33,677 nucleotides of DNA from an uncultured Bacteroidia bacterium (GTDB lineage Bacteria; Bacteroidota; Bacteroidia; Bacteroidales; CAJPTX01). A program made the position numbers and the translations under genes. The first letter of the stretch is position 1; each line of letters opens with the position of its first letter. Location of the stretch: contig CALHSW010000043.1 of NCBI GenBank assembly GCA_938038735.1, positions 1 to 33,677 on the forward strand, written 5' to 3'. The notes under the pieces were generated by a model. That model was not told where the DNA came from. It saw only the letters and a program-made list of their open reading frames with translations, and made no database searches. Shown here piece by piece: positions 16,663 through 24,912 of this stretch.

Positions 16663-18669
16663 ATGGGTCTTACATTCAAAGAAGAAATTCTGCAAGGAAT
16701 TCCAGAGGAGCTGCCAGCGTTGCAGCCACGGGACGAGTCGGTGAGCCACGCTCCGAAACGCAAGAAAATACTAACGGAAGAGGAGCGCAAGCTGGCGTTG
16801 CGCAATGCGCTTCGCTATTTCCCTAAGAAACATCATGCGGTTTTGGCGAAGGAATTTGCCAAGGAGCTAGATGAGTATGGCAGGATCTACATGTACCGCT
16901 TTCGCCCAACGTACAAGATGTATGCGCGGCCGATAGAAGAGTACCCGGCGAAGTGCCGTCAGGCAGCGGCCATAATGCATATGATTCAGAACAATCTGGA
17001 CCCAGCGGTGGCGCAGCATCCGCATGAGTTAATTACCTACGGCGGCAATGGCGCTGTGTTTCAGAACTGGGCGCAGTACCGCTTGGCAATGCGCTATCTT
17101 GCCACCATGACAGAGGAGCAGACATTGGTGATGTACTCGGGGCATCCGTTAGGTCTATTCCCATCGCATAAGGATGCTCCGCGGGTTGTGGTAACCAATG
17201 GGATGATGATTCCCAACTACTCCAAAATGGACGACTGGGAACGCTACAATGCGCTGGGGGTTACCCAGTATGGGCAGATGACGGCGGGGTCGTATATGTA
17301 TATAGGGCCGCAGGGGATAGTGCATGGCACCACGATAACCGTGCTGAATGGTGGTCGCATGCATATGGCTAAAGGGGAACATGATTTGAAGGGAAAGCTT
17401 TTCGTGTCGTCAGGGCTGGGGGGCATGTCGGGAGCGCAGCCGAAGGCGGGGAAGATAGCCCAAGTGGTGAGCATAATAGCAGAGATCAATCCGAAGGCCA
17501 CCCAGAAGCGCTACGCGCAGGGATGGGTGGACGAGGTGATTGATAGCCTAGACGTGTTGATTCCCCGCGTCAAGAAGGCGATGGCCGCGAAGGAGGTAGT
17601 GTCGATTGCCTACCAAGGTAACATAGTGGACCTATGGGAGCGGCTGGCGAAAGAGGATATCCCAGTGAGCCTTGGGAGTGACCAGACATCGCTGCATAAT
17701 CCATTTGCTGGGGGGTACTACCCCGCAGGGTTGACGTTTGAGGAGTCAAACGAGCTAATGGTGAAGGATCCCGAGGCGTTCAAGCAGAAGGTGTACGAGT
17801 CGCTGCGCCGCCAGATAAAGGCGATTAATGCGCTAAGCGCGAAGGGAATGTACTTCTTTGACTATGGAAATGCATTCCTGCTGGAGGCGAGTCGAGCGGG
17901 TGCAGATGTAATGGCAGAGGATGGGATCCGTTTCCGCTACCCGTCGTACGTCCAGGACATCATGGGCCCGAAGTTCTTTGACTACGGCTTTGGTCCGTTC
18001 CGCTGGGTATGCACATCGGCAAATCCGAAAGATTTAGCGGTTACAGATCGGATAGCGCTCGAGGTGCAGCGGGAGATGTTGAAAACAGCCCCCGAAGAGA
18101 TAAAGATGCAGCTGCAGGATAATATCCATTGGATAGAGCACGCTGAGGAGAACAAGCTGGTGGTGGGGTCGCAGGCGCGAATCCTTTACGCCGATGCGGA
18201 GGGGCGTACGCGTATAGCGCAGCGTTTCAACGAGGCGATTGCTTCGGGCGAGCTGTCGGCTCCTGTGGTGTTGGGGCGTGACCACCACGATGTTTCGGGT
18301 ACGGATTCTCCGTTCCGTGAAACGTCCAATATCTACGATGGGTCGCAATTCTGTGCCGATATGGCAGTGCAGAACTGCATAGGCGATTCGTTCCGTGGCG
18401 CCACGTGGGTGTCGATTCACAATGGAGGCGGCGTAGGTTGGGGCGAAGTGATAAATGGCGGCTTTGGGATGGTTCTTGATGGGAGTAAAGAGGCCGAGAA
18501 GCGTCTGCAGCGCATGCTGTTTTGGGATGTGAATAATGGTATAGCACGTCGTAGCTGGGCGCGTAACGATAGCGCCATGTTCGCCATACGTCGGGAGATG
18601 GAGCGTTCGCAGGGGCTGGAGGTAACGATGCCAAACCTTGTGGACGACAGCGTGATAGAGGGGCTGTAG
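16663..18669 (+). CDS. hutU: Urocanate hydratase
   Basis: A urocanase of about 668 residues that hydrates urocanate to 4-imidazolone-5-propanoate in histidine degradation, using tightly bound NAD+ as an electrophile. Motifs include YSGHPLGLFPSH, 'GPQGIVHGTTITVLNGGR', the glycine-rich NAD region SSGLGGMSGAQPKAG, and SLGSDQTSLHNP followed by GGYYPAGLTFEES. It is about 100 residues longer than the 555-residue enzymes of Pseudomonas and Bacillus, as in the long form found in Bacteroidetes. No other hut gene is adjacent. ATG 16663 is preferred to GTG 16645 because of the promoter position. It ends at a good terminator. Confidence 0.95.
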   Translation: MGLTFKEEILQGIPEELPALQPRDESVSHAPKRKKILTEEERKLALRNALRYFPKKHHAVLAKEFAKELDEYGRIYMYRFRPTYKMYARPIEEYPAKCRQAAAIMHMIQNNLDPAVAQHPHELITYGGNGAVFQNWAQYRLAMRYLATMTEEQTLVMYSGHPLGLFPSHKDAPRVVVTNGMMIPNYSKMDDWERYNALGVTQYGQMTAGSYMYIGPQGIVHGTTITVLNGGRMHMAKGEHDLKGKLFVSSGLGGMSGAQPKAGKIAQVVSIIAEINPKATQKRYAQGWVDEVIDSLDVLIPRVKKAMAAKEVVSIAYQGNIVDLWERLAKEDIPVSLGSDQTSLHNPFAGGYYPAGLTFEESNELMVKDPEAFKQKVYESLRRQIKAINALSAKGMYFFDYGNAFLLEASRAGADVMAEDGIRFRYPSYVQDIMGPKFFDYGFGPFRWVCTSANPKDLAVTDRIALEVQREMLKTAPEEIKMQLQDNIHWIEHAEENKLVVGSQARILYADAEGRTRIAQRFNEAIASGELSAPVVLGRDHHDVSGTDSPFRETSNIYDGSQFCADMAVQNCIGDSFRGATWVSIHNGGGVGWGEVINGGFGMVLDGSKEAEKRLQRMLFWDVNNGIARRSWARNDSAMFAIRREMERSQGLEVTMPNLVDDSVIEGL

Positions 18670-18701
18670 ACGGAACGCGCTACAGAACATGTTTTGATGG
18701 A

Positions 18702-18729
18702 GGGGCTTCGGCAACGGAGCCCCTTTTAT
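18702..18729 (+). terminator. Rho-independent terminator of hutU
   Basis: A nine-base-pair stem (18702-18710 with 18715-18723, one G-T pair) closes on a GCAA tetraloop and is followed by TTTTATTTT. It lies 32 bases past the hutU stop. The T tract overlaps the 3' end of the convergent sulP gene. On the other strand the tail is not T-rich, so it works for plus-strand transcripts. Confidence 0.85.
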
Positions 18730-20448
18730 TTTACTTGATCCTCCTTTTTCCTCATCAGCTCCTCTGCCCGTGCAATGGCTTCGTGAATGTTCGGTTTCAC
18801 ATTCTCCGGACCGATTAGCTCAAGCAGCCCCGTAGCCGTGAGGGTATCCAACACTGCGCTTTGCACACCGCTGAGGACGAGGGTTATGCTGTTCTTTTTA
18901 AGGCCATTGTGCAGCATGTGAAGGTTGTTCACCGCAGTAGAATCCATAAAGGGAACCTGCCGAAGCCGTAGAATACGGACTTTTGGGTTGTCGCCGAGGT
19001 TCCGCATTATCTCCTCAAAACGATTGGCAATGCCGAAAAAGTAGGGACCTTCTATTTCGTACACCTCCACGCCTTTCGGAATCTGTAGGGACTCGTTCTG
19101 TAAGTGAACTGGAGTGCCTTCTGCATCTGGGGTGAGGATATCCTTTGCCACTGTGATGCGGGTGCTTTCGGCCATGCGCTTCATGAATATCACCATGGAA
19201 ATAAGCATACCCAACTCAATGGCCACGGTGAGATCCACTATAACCGTGAGCAGGAAGGTGACCAGCATAATGATGAAATCCCCCCTAGGGCCTTTGGCCA
19301 CGCTTACAATGGAGCGCCAGCCGCTCATGTTGTACGACACCACGATGAGTACCCCTGCCAGCACGGCCATGGGGATGTAGTCGAGCAGAGGCCCAAGAAA
19401 GAGTAGGAAAAGCAATAGCACCACGGCGTGGATCATACCAGACAGCGGCGTGCGCCCGCCGTTATTGATATTTGTCATGGTGCGGGCAATAGCCCCCGTG
19501 ACAGGGATCCCCCCGAAGAAAGGGACAACGACATTTGCCACCCCCTGGGCGATGAGCTCTGTGTTGCTATCGTGCTTCTCCCCGATGATTCCGTCGGCAA
19601 CGCTCGCCGAGAGAAGCGACTCAATGGCGCCGAGCAGCGCAATGGTAAAGGCAGAGGGAAAGAGTTCCTGCACCATGGTGAGACTCATTTTTGGCATCAC
19701 GGGCTTAGGTATGCTAGAGTTTATCTGATACCTATCCCCGATGCACTCCAGCGTTTCCACGTTCGCAAAGCGTTTGAGAAGGTAGGCTACGAGGGTGAGT
19801 GCCACGATGGCGAGGAGAGAGCCTGGGATTTTCTTTATGATACGGCCCGAAAAGGCGATGATGAGTATGCTACCAATGCCGAAGAGGAATGGCAGCCACT
19901 GTACGTTGCCTACCGCGTTGAAATAGACCCCCCATTTAGGAATGAAGCTTGCGGGGATACCCGTGAGCCCGAAGCCAAAAAGATCGTTCATTTGGGTAGA
20001 GAAAATCGTGAGGGCTATGCCGGCGGTAAACCCTACGACGATGGGGGTAAGGAACGAAACGGATGAGCGTGCCGAGTTTAAGAACCCCCATGAGTACAAG
20101 CAATCCACCAGCCAAGAGGGTAGCTACGATTAGACCGTCAAGACCGAACTTTTGGATAATGCCGTAGACGATAATGATGAATGCGCCAGTAGGTCCTCCA
20201 ATTTGTACTGACGAGCCCCCCAGGGCTGAGACAATGAAGCCCCCAATGATGGCAGTGAAAATGCCAATTTCTGGCGACACGCCGCTCGCGATGGCGAAAG
20301 CTATAGCCAAAGGCAATGCCACGATGCCAACGATGATACCTGCCATTACATCTTGCGTGAGCTGTTGCCTGTCCGCATTGCGGAAAAGATTGAGAGCCTT
20401 GGGGCGGAAGCGCCCCCCCCTCATTTTGCCTTGCATTGGATTACGCAT
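18726..20448 (-). pseudogene. SulP family anion permease, broken by a one-base frameshift
   Basis: Two overlapping frames together encode a complete SulP transporter (sulfate/bicarbonate-type anion permease with C-terminal STAS domain) of about 570 residues. The N-terminal frame (20448 down to about 20045) carries 'GIIVGIVALPLAIAFAIASG' and QIGGPTGAF. The C-terminal frame carries the remaining helices and the STAS domain (PFMDSTAVNNL). They join at RFVPYP/IVVGFTAGIA, a highly conserved SulP segment. The joint is a run of five C on the coding strand (plus-strand G run 20043-20047) where four would keep the frame. It may be a true mutation, a phase-variable tract, a +1 programmed shift at CCC-C, or a sequencing error. 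A G8 tract also lies twelve codons into the gene. Confidence 0.88.
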
Positions 20449-20503
20449 TGTACTACTGCGGATGGATTTTCAATCAGCGACCCCTTCGTTCTGATTTTCT
20501 GTA

Positions 20504-20535
20504 CAAAGATACTGACCATTAGTCACTTTGACAAC
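20504..20535 (-). promoter_or_regulatory. Bacteroidetes promoter of the SulP gene
   Basis: The minus strand reads TTG at 20535-20533, a 21-base spacer, and TATCTTTG at 20511-20504. This is the best -33/-7 pair in the window and gives a leader of about 50 bases before the ATG. Confidence 0.6.
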
Positions 20536-20560
20536 CATTACGCTAGAACTCTAATTCACA

Positions 20561-20604
20561 AGAACGGCGTTTAACTAGCCGGTTGGCTAGTCAAACGCCG
20601 TTCT
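20561..20604. terminator. Long hairpin downstream of the calcium ATPase gene
   Basis: Two 20-base arms (20561-20580 and 20585-20604) pair with one mismatch around a GGTT loop. It lies 45 bases past the stop codon of the minus-strand ATPase and upstream of the sulP promoter. The arms are followed by only a weak T-rich stretch, so it is a plausible but not classical terminator. Confidence 0.6.
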
Positions 20605-20648
20605 ATTGCGTCAAATTCTTTTAATTCGCCTTTGTCAACTGGCGATGC

Positions 20649-23600
20649 CTAGGCAGCGGCACGTCCTGCTGCCACACTTCCCTGCCTCGATGGGGTGTGT
20701 TTTATCGCTCTGACAATCTCCCCAATCCAAAGGACGAGAGAGGTTAGTCCGATGATAATCAGCCAATCAACTAGTGAAAGCCCACCCTCCGCCACGTTAA
20801 ACATTTCCTGAAGGCCAGGGAGCTCCGTCATGAGTATCTGACCTCCCAAAATCACAAGGGCTATGATAATAAACCACTTGGTCTCTCTCCACGAAATCCC
20901 CTTGAACGCAGAACCATTCGTCATGAAAGCCTTAGCGTTAAAAAGATTCCAGAACTGGAGCATGACAAAGATCGTGAATATCAACCCCATTTCGTACGGT
21001 GAGAGCCCATTCCTTGCGCCCCACGCAACGTTGCCCCTAAAGACATCCAAGAGGCTCGTTACGTCTGTATGCTGGAAGAAAACGCATAGTCCTAGGAGGA
21101 GAATGGTAAAAATAGCACCCACGCAGAGAATGCTCATACCCATACCCTTGAGGATATGCTCATTCACCGAGCGTGGTGGCTCGTTCATTACAGCCCTAGT
21201 AGGGGGCAACGAGGCTAGAGCCAGCGCGGCAAACGTATCCATCACGAGGTTCACCCATAGCATCTGCGTTACTGTCAATGGCGACTCCTCCCCAATGAAA
21301 GCCCCGATGGTCACAATGAGGCACGCCGCCACGTTCACCGTCATTTGGAAAAGAATGAAACGTTTGATGTTCTTGTAGAGCGAACGCCCCCACATCACCG
21401 CGTTGGCAATGGTGCTAAACGAGTTATCGATGATGGTTATGTCGCTCGCCTCCTTGGCTACCGCGGTGCCATCCCCCATGGAAAGCCCCACGTTGGCAGC
21501 GTTCAGCGCGGGGGCATCATTAGTGCCATCGCCCGTTACCGCCACAACATGGTTAAGGTCTTTGAGAAGGCGCACTGCCCGCTCCTTGTCATTTGGACGG
21601 GCGCGGGAAATGATTTTCACCTTTGGAAGCCGCTCCTTGAGCTCCTCATCACCCATAGCCGCCAGGTCTGTTCCGATTAGGATATTCTCATCAGTATCCT
21701 TTGCAGTCCAAAGCCCCAGCTGACGACCGATTTCCTTCGCCGTGCCAGGGGCATCGCCCGTCACAATCTTAACCTGGATACCTGCGGTTGTACAATCCTC
21801 TATGGCTGCGGGGACATCTGTACGTACCGGATCCTCAATGCCAACGATCCCCAGCATGATTAGGTCGCTAATGTGGAGGCGTCCATCGACAAAGATGTCA
21901 TCAGAGCTTTCCAACTCTTTGTAGGCAAAGGCTAGAGTTCTGTTGGCTCGGCTTTGATATTCTGCCAGCCTTTCATTGTACCCTTTCGCCTCTTCTTCCG
22001 AAATCTTGCAAAGGTCCATAAGAATGTCTGGCGCCCCCTTTACGTAAACGACATGTTTCCCCAGCACAGCCGAGTCGACTATCGTGGCCATGTACTTATT
22101 TTCCGTAGTGAACTGCAGACGGTCAATAACGGGTAGCGTTTCTCGGAGGTCAAGGTAGTTCACCCCGTGGAGGTGTAGCCATAGCAGGAGTGCCCCCTCG
22201 GTAGGATTTCCTATAGCCTTTATCTTTTTTGCATCCGCAAAGTCAAGATTGGCGGTGGTGTTGATGGCTATGCATTCCTTTAGAAGTGCGGAGAACTTAT
22301 CGTCACCCAGCTTTTGATCTTTCAGCTGCGGGAACATTGTCCCCACCACCTTCATTTGGTTTTGAGTAAGCGTTCCTGTTTTATCCGAACAGATAACCGA
22401 CACTGCGCCCATCGTTTCGCATGCATGCATGGTGCGGGGAAGGGTGTTTTGTTTCATCAATCGTTTCATGCTGAAGGCGAGGCTCAGCGTAACCGCCATG
22501 GGCAGCCCTTCAGGTACGGCAACAACGATTAGCGTAACGGCAATCATCAACGAGTCAAGTGCGTATTGCACGAGCCTCGTCCAGCCCTCGGCATCCATGC
22601 TGGCAGCCCCGAGGAAGTAGAGAATAATCCCAACGATGGGCAGCACCATGAAGGTAAGCACTTGCCATAGCTCCAACCGCTCCGCGTTGTCTTCATTTTT
22701 CTTCCTGTTGATAGCCCAACAAATAAGTCCCGCCGCGGCAAGCGCCCCGAAAAGGTAGAGAGCCAACGAGCCGTAGCTAGGATTAGGGAGCAGAAGGGCG
22801 TGACGTACGAGCCGTCCCAAGACGATTAGAATGGCGATTACGTAGCTCGTTTTCGTAATGAGCCCCGCCAGCTCGTCAAGCTTTTTGCTCAATGGGGTGG
22901 CTTCGCCGTCACGAACCTGCGCTGCTTCAAACACCTTTCCGCATGCGGTGGCATCCCCGACAGCAAACACCTTGGCGATGCAATCGCCCTCCATCACGGT
23001 GCACCCCTTCATGATATGGTTTGAAGGGTACGTGGCATCCTTGTCAAACTCTTCGGGCTTAGTCGTTTTCGCGCATTGCAGCTCCCCAGTAAGGGACGAC
23101 TCATTCATCATGAGGTTCATGCATTCCAATAGCTCAGCGTCTGCCGGCACCTCTTCCCCAGCCTCGAGGAGAACGATATCGTCCACAACGACCTCTTTGC
23201 GAGCTACCTGGCATACGTTGCCATTGCGGACCACCTTGACGAGCGTATCGTCGTTCACTTCGTTAAGGCTCTTGAAAGTTTTCTCGTTGGATGCCTCCAG
23301 GATGTGCGCCACCGATGTGGCCAGCAGAACGGCCGCCGCAATGCCTATAAGCTCCATGTACGGGGTCAATCCTTCCATGCCGCCGTACACGCCGTTATAG
23401 AAGGCGATGCCGCCGGAGAGCAAGAGAACGAACAGAAGGATGGTGAAGAGCGAGTCCATCTCGAAACGCTTCTCCTCCGCATTCCACTCCCCCCCGAGGT
23501 AGGCCACGAGGTATGTGAGTATAAATAGCACGAGGGCCAAAACGGGGGCAATCCATAGCCCTTCGTGGGTGTTCACGCCGACCAAGGGGAGCGCTATAGC

Positions 23601-23783
23601 CACGATGGTGGCTACCACCACAATGGCTAAATCCAGCTTGAGCAGCCAGAAGTGCATGCAGTTTTTAATCGTTTGCCATATTGACTCCTCCGCAGGGGGA
23701 GTTAGCACGTTGGTACCGTGCGTTGCGCGGCTCTCTAGCACTTGGGCATCGGTTAAGCCCACGTAGTGATGTTTCTGTGTCAT
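20649..23783 (-). CDS. Calcium-translocating P-type ATPase, PMCA type
   Basis: A 1044-residue P-type ATPase of subfamily P2B, which exports Ca2+ across the inner membrane. Motifs in order: an actuator-domain TGE (SSLTGELQ), the ion-binding helix motif VAVPEGLPMAV, the phosphorylation loop CSDKTGTLT, the nucleotide-binding KGAPD, and the hinge TGDGTNDAPAL. The PEGLP sequence and the close match to PMCA-type proteins favour calcium, though Mg2+ or Mn2+ cannot be excluded. It is longer than typical bacterial members of about 850-900 residues. Part of the excess is two extra hydrophobic segments between the third transmembrane helix and the PEGL helix, linked by a charged RKKNEDNAERLE loop. It is a single gene with its own promoter box. 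Confidence 0.92.
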   Translation of the reverse strand: MTQKHHYVGLTDAQVLESRATHGTNVLTPPAEESIWQTIKNCMHFWLLKLDLAIVVVATIVAIALPLVGVNTHEGLWIAPVLALVLFILTYLVAYLGGEWNAEEKRFEMDSLFTILLFVLLLSGGIAFYNGVYGGMEGLTPYMELIGIAAAVLLATSVAHILEASNEKTFKSLNEVNDDTLVKVVRNGNVCQVARKEVVVDDIVLLEAGEEVPADAELLECMNLMMNESSLTGELQCAKTTKPEEFDKDATYPSNHIMKGCTVMEGDCIAKVFAVGDATACGKVFEAAQVRDGEATPLSKKLDELAGLITKTSYVIAILIVLGRLVRHALLLPNPSYGSLALYLFGALAAAGLICWAINRKKNEDNAERLELWQVLTFMVLPIVGIILYFLGAASMDAEGWTRLVQYALDSLMIAVTLIVVAVPEGLPMAVTLSLAFSMKRLMKQNTLPRTMHACETMGAVSVICSDKTGTLTQNQMKVVGTMFPQLKDQKLGDDKFSALLKECIAINTTANLDFADAKKIKAIGNPTEGALLLWLHLHGVNYLDLRETLPVIDRLQFTTENKYMATIVDSAVLGKHVVYVKGAPDILMDLCKISEEEAKGYNERLAEYQSRANRTLAFAYKELESSDDIFVDGRLHISDLIMLGIVGIEDPVRTDVPAAIEDCTTAGIQVKIVTGDAPGTAKEIGRQLGLWTAKDTDENILIGTDLAAMGDEELKERLPKVKIISRARPNDKERAVRLLKDLNHVVAVTGDGTNDAPALNAANVGLSMGDGTAVAKEASDITIIDNSFSTIANAVMWGRSLYKNIKRFILFQMTVNVAACLIVTIGAFIGEESPLTVTQMLWVNLVMDTFAALALASLPPTRAVMNEPPRSVNEHILKGMGMSILCVGAIFTILLLGLCVFFQHTDVTSLLDVFRGNVAWGARNGLSPYEMGLIFTIFVMLQFWNLFNAKAFMTNGSAFKGISWRETKWFIIIALVILGGQILMTELPGLQEMFNVAEGGLSLVDWLIIIGLTSLVLWIGEIVRAIKHTPSRQGSVAAGRAAA

Positions 23784-24315
23784 ATTGAAAAGTTGAACCT
23801 ACAGCTTTAGTTAAGTTATGCTGCAAAGGTACTACCATCTTTGTATTAAACGTAGGTGCGCAAACGCTGCAAAAGGCGCGATGCGTTCTGGCGTATGGGG
23901 CTTAGAAGCAATGTGAACTGTTGAGAGACCGTAGATGGATGGATATGTAGTTAGTTCCCCAAAGGTGTTTGCTGCGAATTGGCTGACCGTGTAGGGGCAG
24001 CAAGTCGTAATTTTTGCAGTTGGGAGGGAGTATCGGTCAGAGGTTGGAAGCGGTTGTAATCTACTTCCTGCCATGGGAAGGGAGTACAGCCCCTTAGAAA
24101 ATATAGGAAGAGCTGTCGCACCATCTCCATCGTGACCCCGTTGAGAAAGCGACATTGCCGAAGGGGTGAGATGTTAGCCATTGCAGCAAACGTTGCTAGG
24201 TCGTCCCATCTTTCCGTAAGGTACGATAGTCCAAATGCGCCGGAGCCGCTATCCCTAAAGTAATGATGGCTTGGCGGTGCAATGCAAGGAGTGGTGGAGG
24301 CTAGGGCGAATTGGT
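23784..24315 (-). other. Gene-poor stretch between the ATPase and the defence-like operon
   Basis: About 530 bases without a confident gene. It contains the ATPase promoter box near its left end, a 12-base fragment of the crcB-flanking repeat (TTGAGAGACCGT at 23921-23932), and a minus-strand open stretch without an early start codon, listed separately. It marks the change from the core gene composition to the A/T-richer operon on the right. Confidence 0.5.
23824..23831 (-). promoter_or_regulatory. Bacteroidetes -7 box for the calcium ATPase
   Basis: The minus strand reads TACCTTTG followed by CA, an exact TAnnTTTG match 40 bases before the ATG. A TTTA sits at the -33 distance, a weak match. 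Confidence 0.5.
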
Positions 24316-24355
24316 CTAGTCTAAAGCTTCGGGTTCGTCTCCATCTGTGTCCCCA
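23951..24355 (-). pseudogene. Start-less open frame, possible remnant of an unknown gene
   Basis: This frame is open for 134 codons from a TGA at 24356-24358 to the stop ending at 23951. Its first ATG is only at 24181, which would leave a 76-residue protein. The translated sequence looks more protein-like than chance, with segments such as YLTERWDDLATFAAMAN, VRQLFLYFLRG and FPWQEVDYNRF that run across the ATG. That suggests the C-terminal remnant of a lost gene rather than a real small gene. It overlaps the end of the 198-residue gene in another frame. I do not recognise the family. Confidence 0.25.
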
Positions 24356-24912
24356 TCAGTGGAGGCATCGTATCGGAGAAATATGTCTAAGAAAGCGTCT
24401 TCTCTGTAAAAGTAGTCCGGAATGGTCTCTCCCTTGTCTTTTATGAAGTGAAATCCAAAGTTGGCGTATTCCTCCATTGTCTGAATAAGCATGTCGACGG
24501 CTCTTCGTAGGGTTATTTCTCCTTTGTCTAGGGCAATCAAATCAATGTCGGTACGTGCAACGAGTGCAACAAATATGTAGTCTCTAATTTTTGGGTAGGG
24601 CGTTCTTTCCAAACGCTTCTCTATATTCCCCCAATTTTCAATTGCTAGACCAAATACTTTTCGCTGCTTTGAGTCTTCCGTCAAAGGGCGCCGCCTATTT
24701 TCATACAACCCGATGAAAAACGCTACGATATACAGCTCGTACCCCGCACCGAACAGCTTTCCGCGTGCCTCGCGCAGAGCTGTTTCGCCTTTACCATAGT
24801 CGCAGTACATCTTTATTAAGTCTTCGTATCTTGCTTCCCACTGTGGATTGCGAGCTGCCCACTTGTCATATAACTTCTCTGCTGCCATGACCAATCTATT
24901 TGATGTGTTCAA
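24316..24912 (-). CDS. Unknown 198-residue protein, last gene of the Dnd-like operon
   Basis: A 198-residue soluble, mainly helical protein of unknown function. Visible features are a GYELYIVAFFIGLYENRRRP segment (residues about 52-71), a lysine/arginine-rich middle, and an acidic C-terminal tail with a repeated DGD. No catalytic motif is apparent. Its ATG at 24912 lies inside the end of the SMC-like gene (17-base overlap), so translation is probably coupled. A second in-frame ATG at 24888 (MAAEKLYDK) is possible; neither has a good Shine-Dalgarno. Position suggests a partner of the DndD-like ATPase. It does not resemble DndE, which is shorter. Confidence 0.7.
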   Translation of the reverse strand: MNTSNRLVMAAEKLYDKWAARNPQWEARYEDLIKMYCDYGKGETALREARGKLFGAGYELYIVAFFIGLYENRRRPLTEDSKQRKVFGLAIENWGNIEKRLERTPYPKIRDYIFVALVARTDIDLIALDKGEITLRRAVDMLIQTMEEYANFGFHFIKDKGETIPDYFYREDAFLDIFLRYDASTDGDTDGDEPEALD

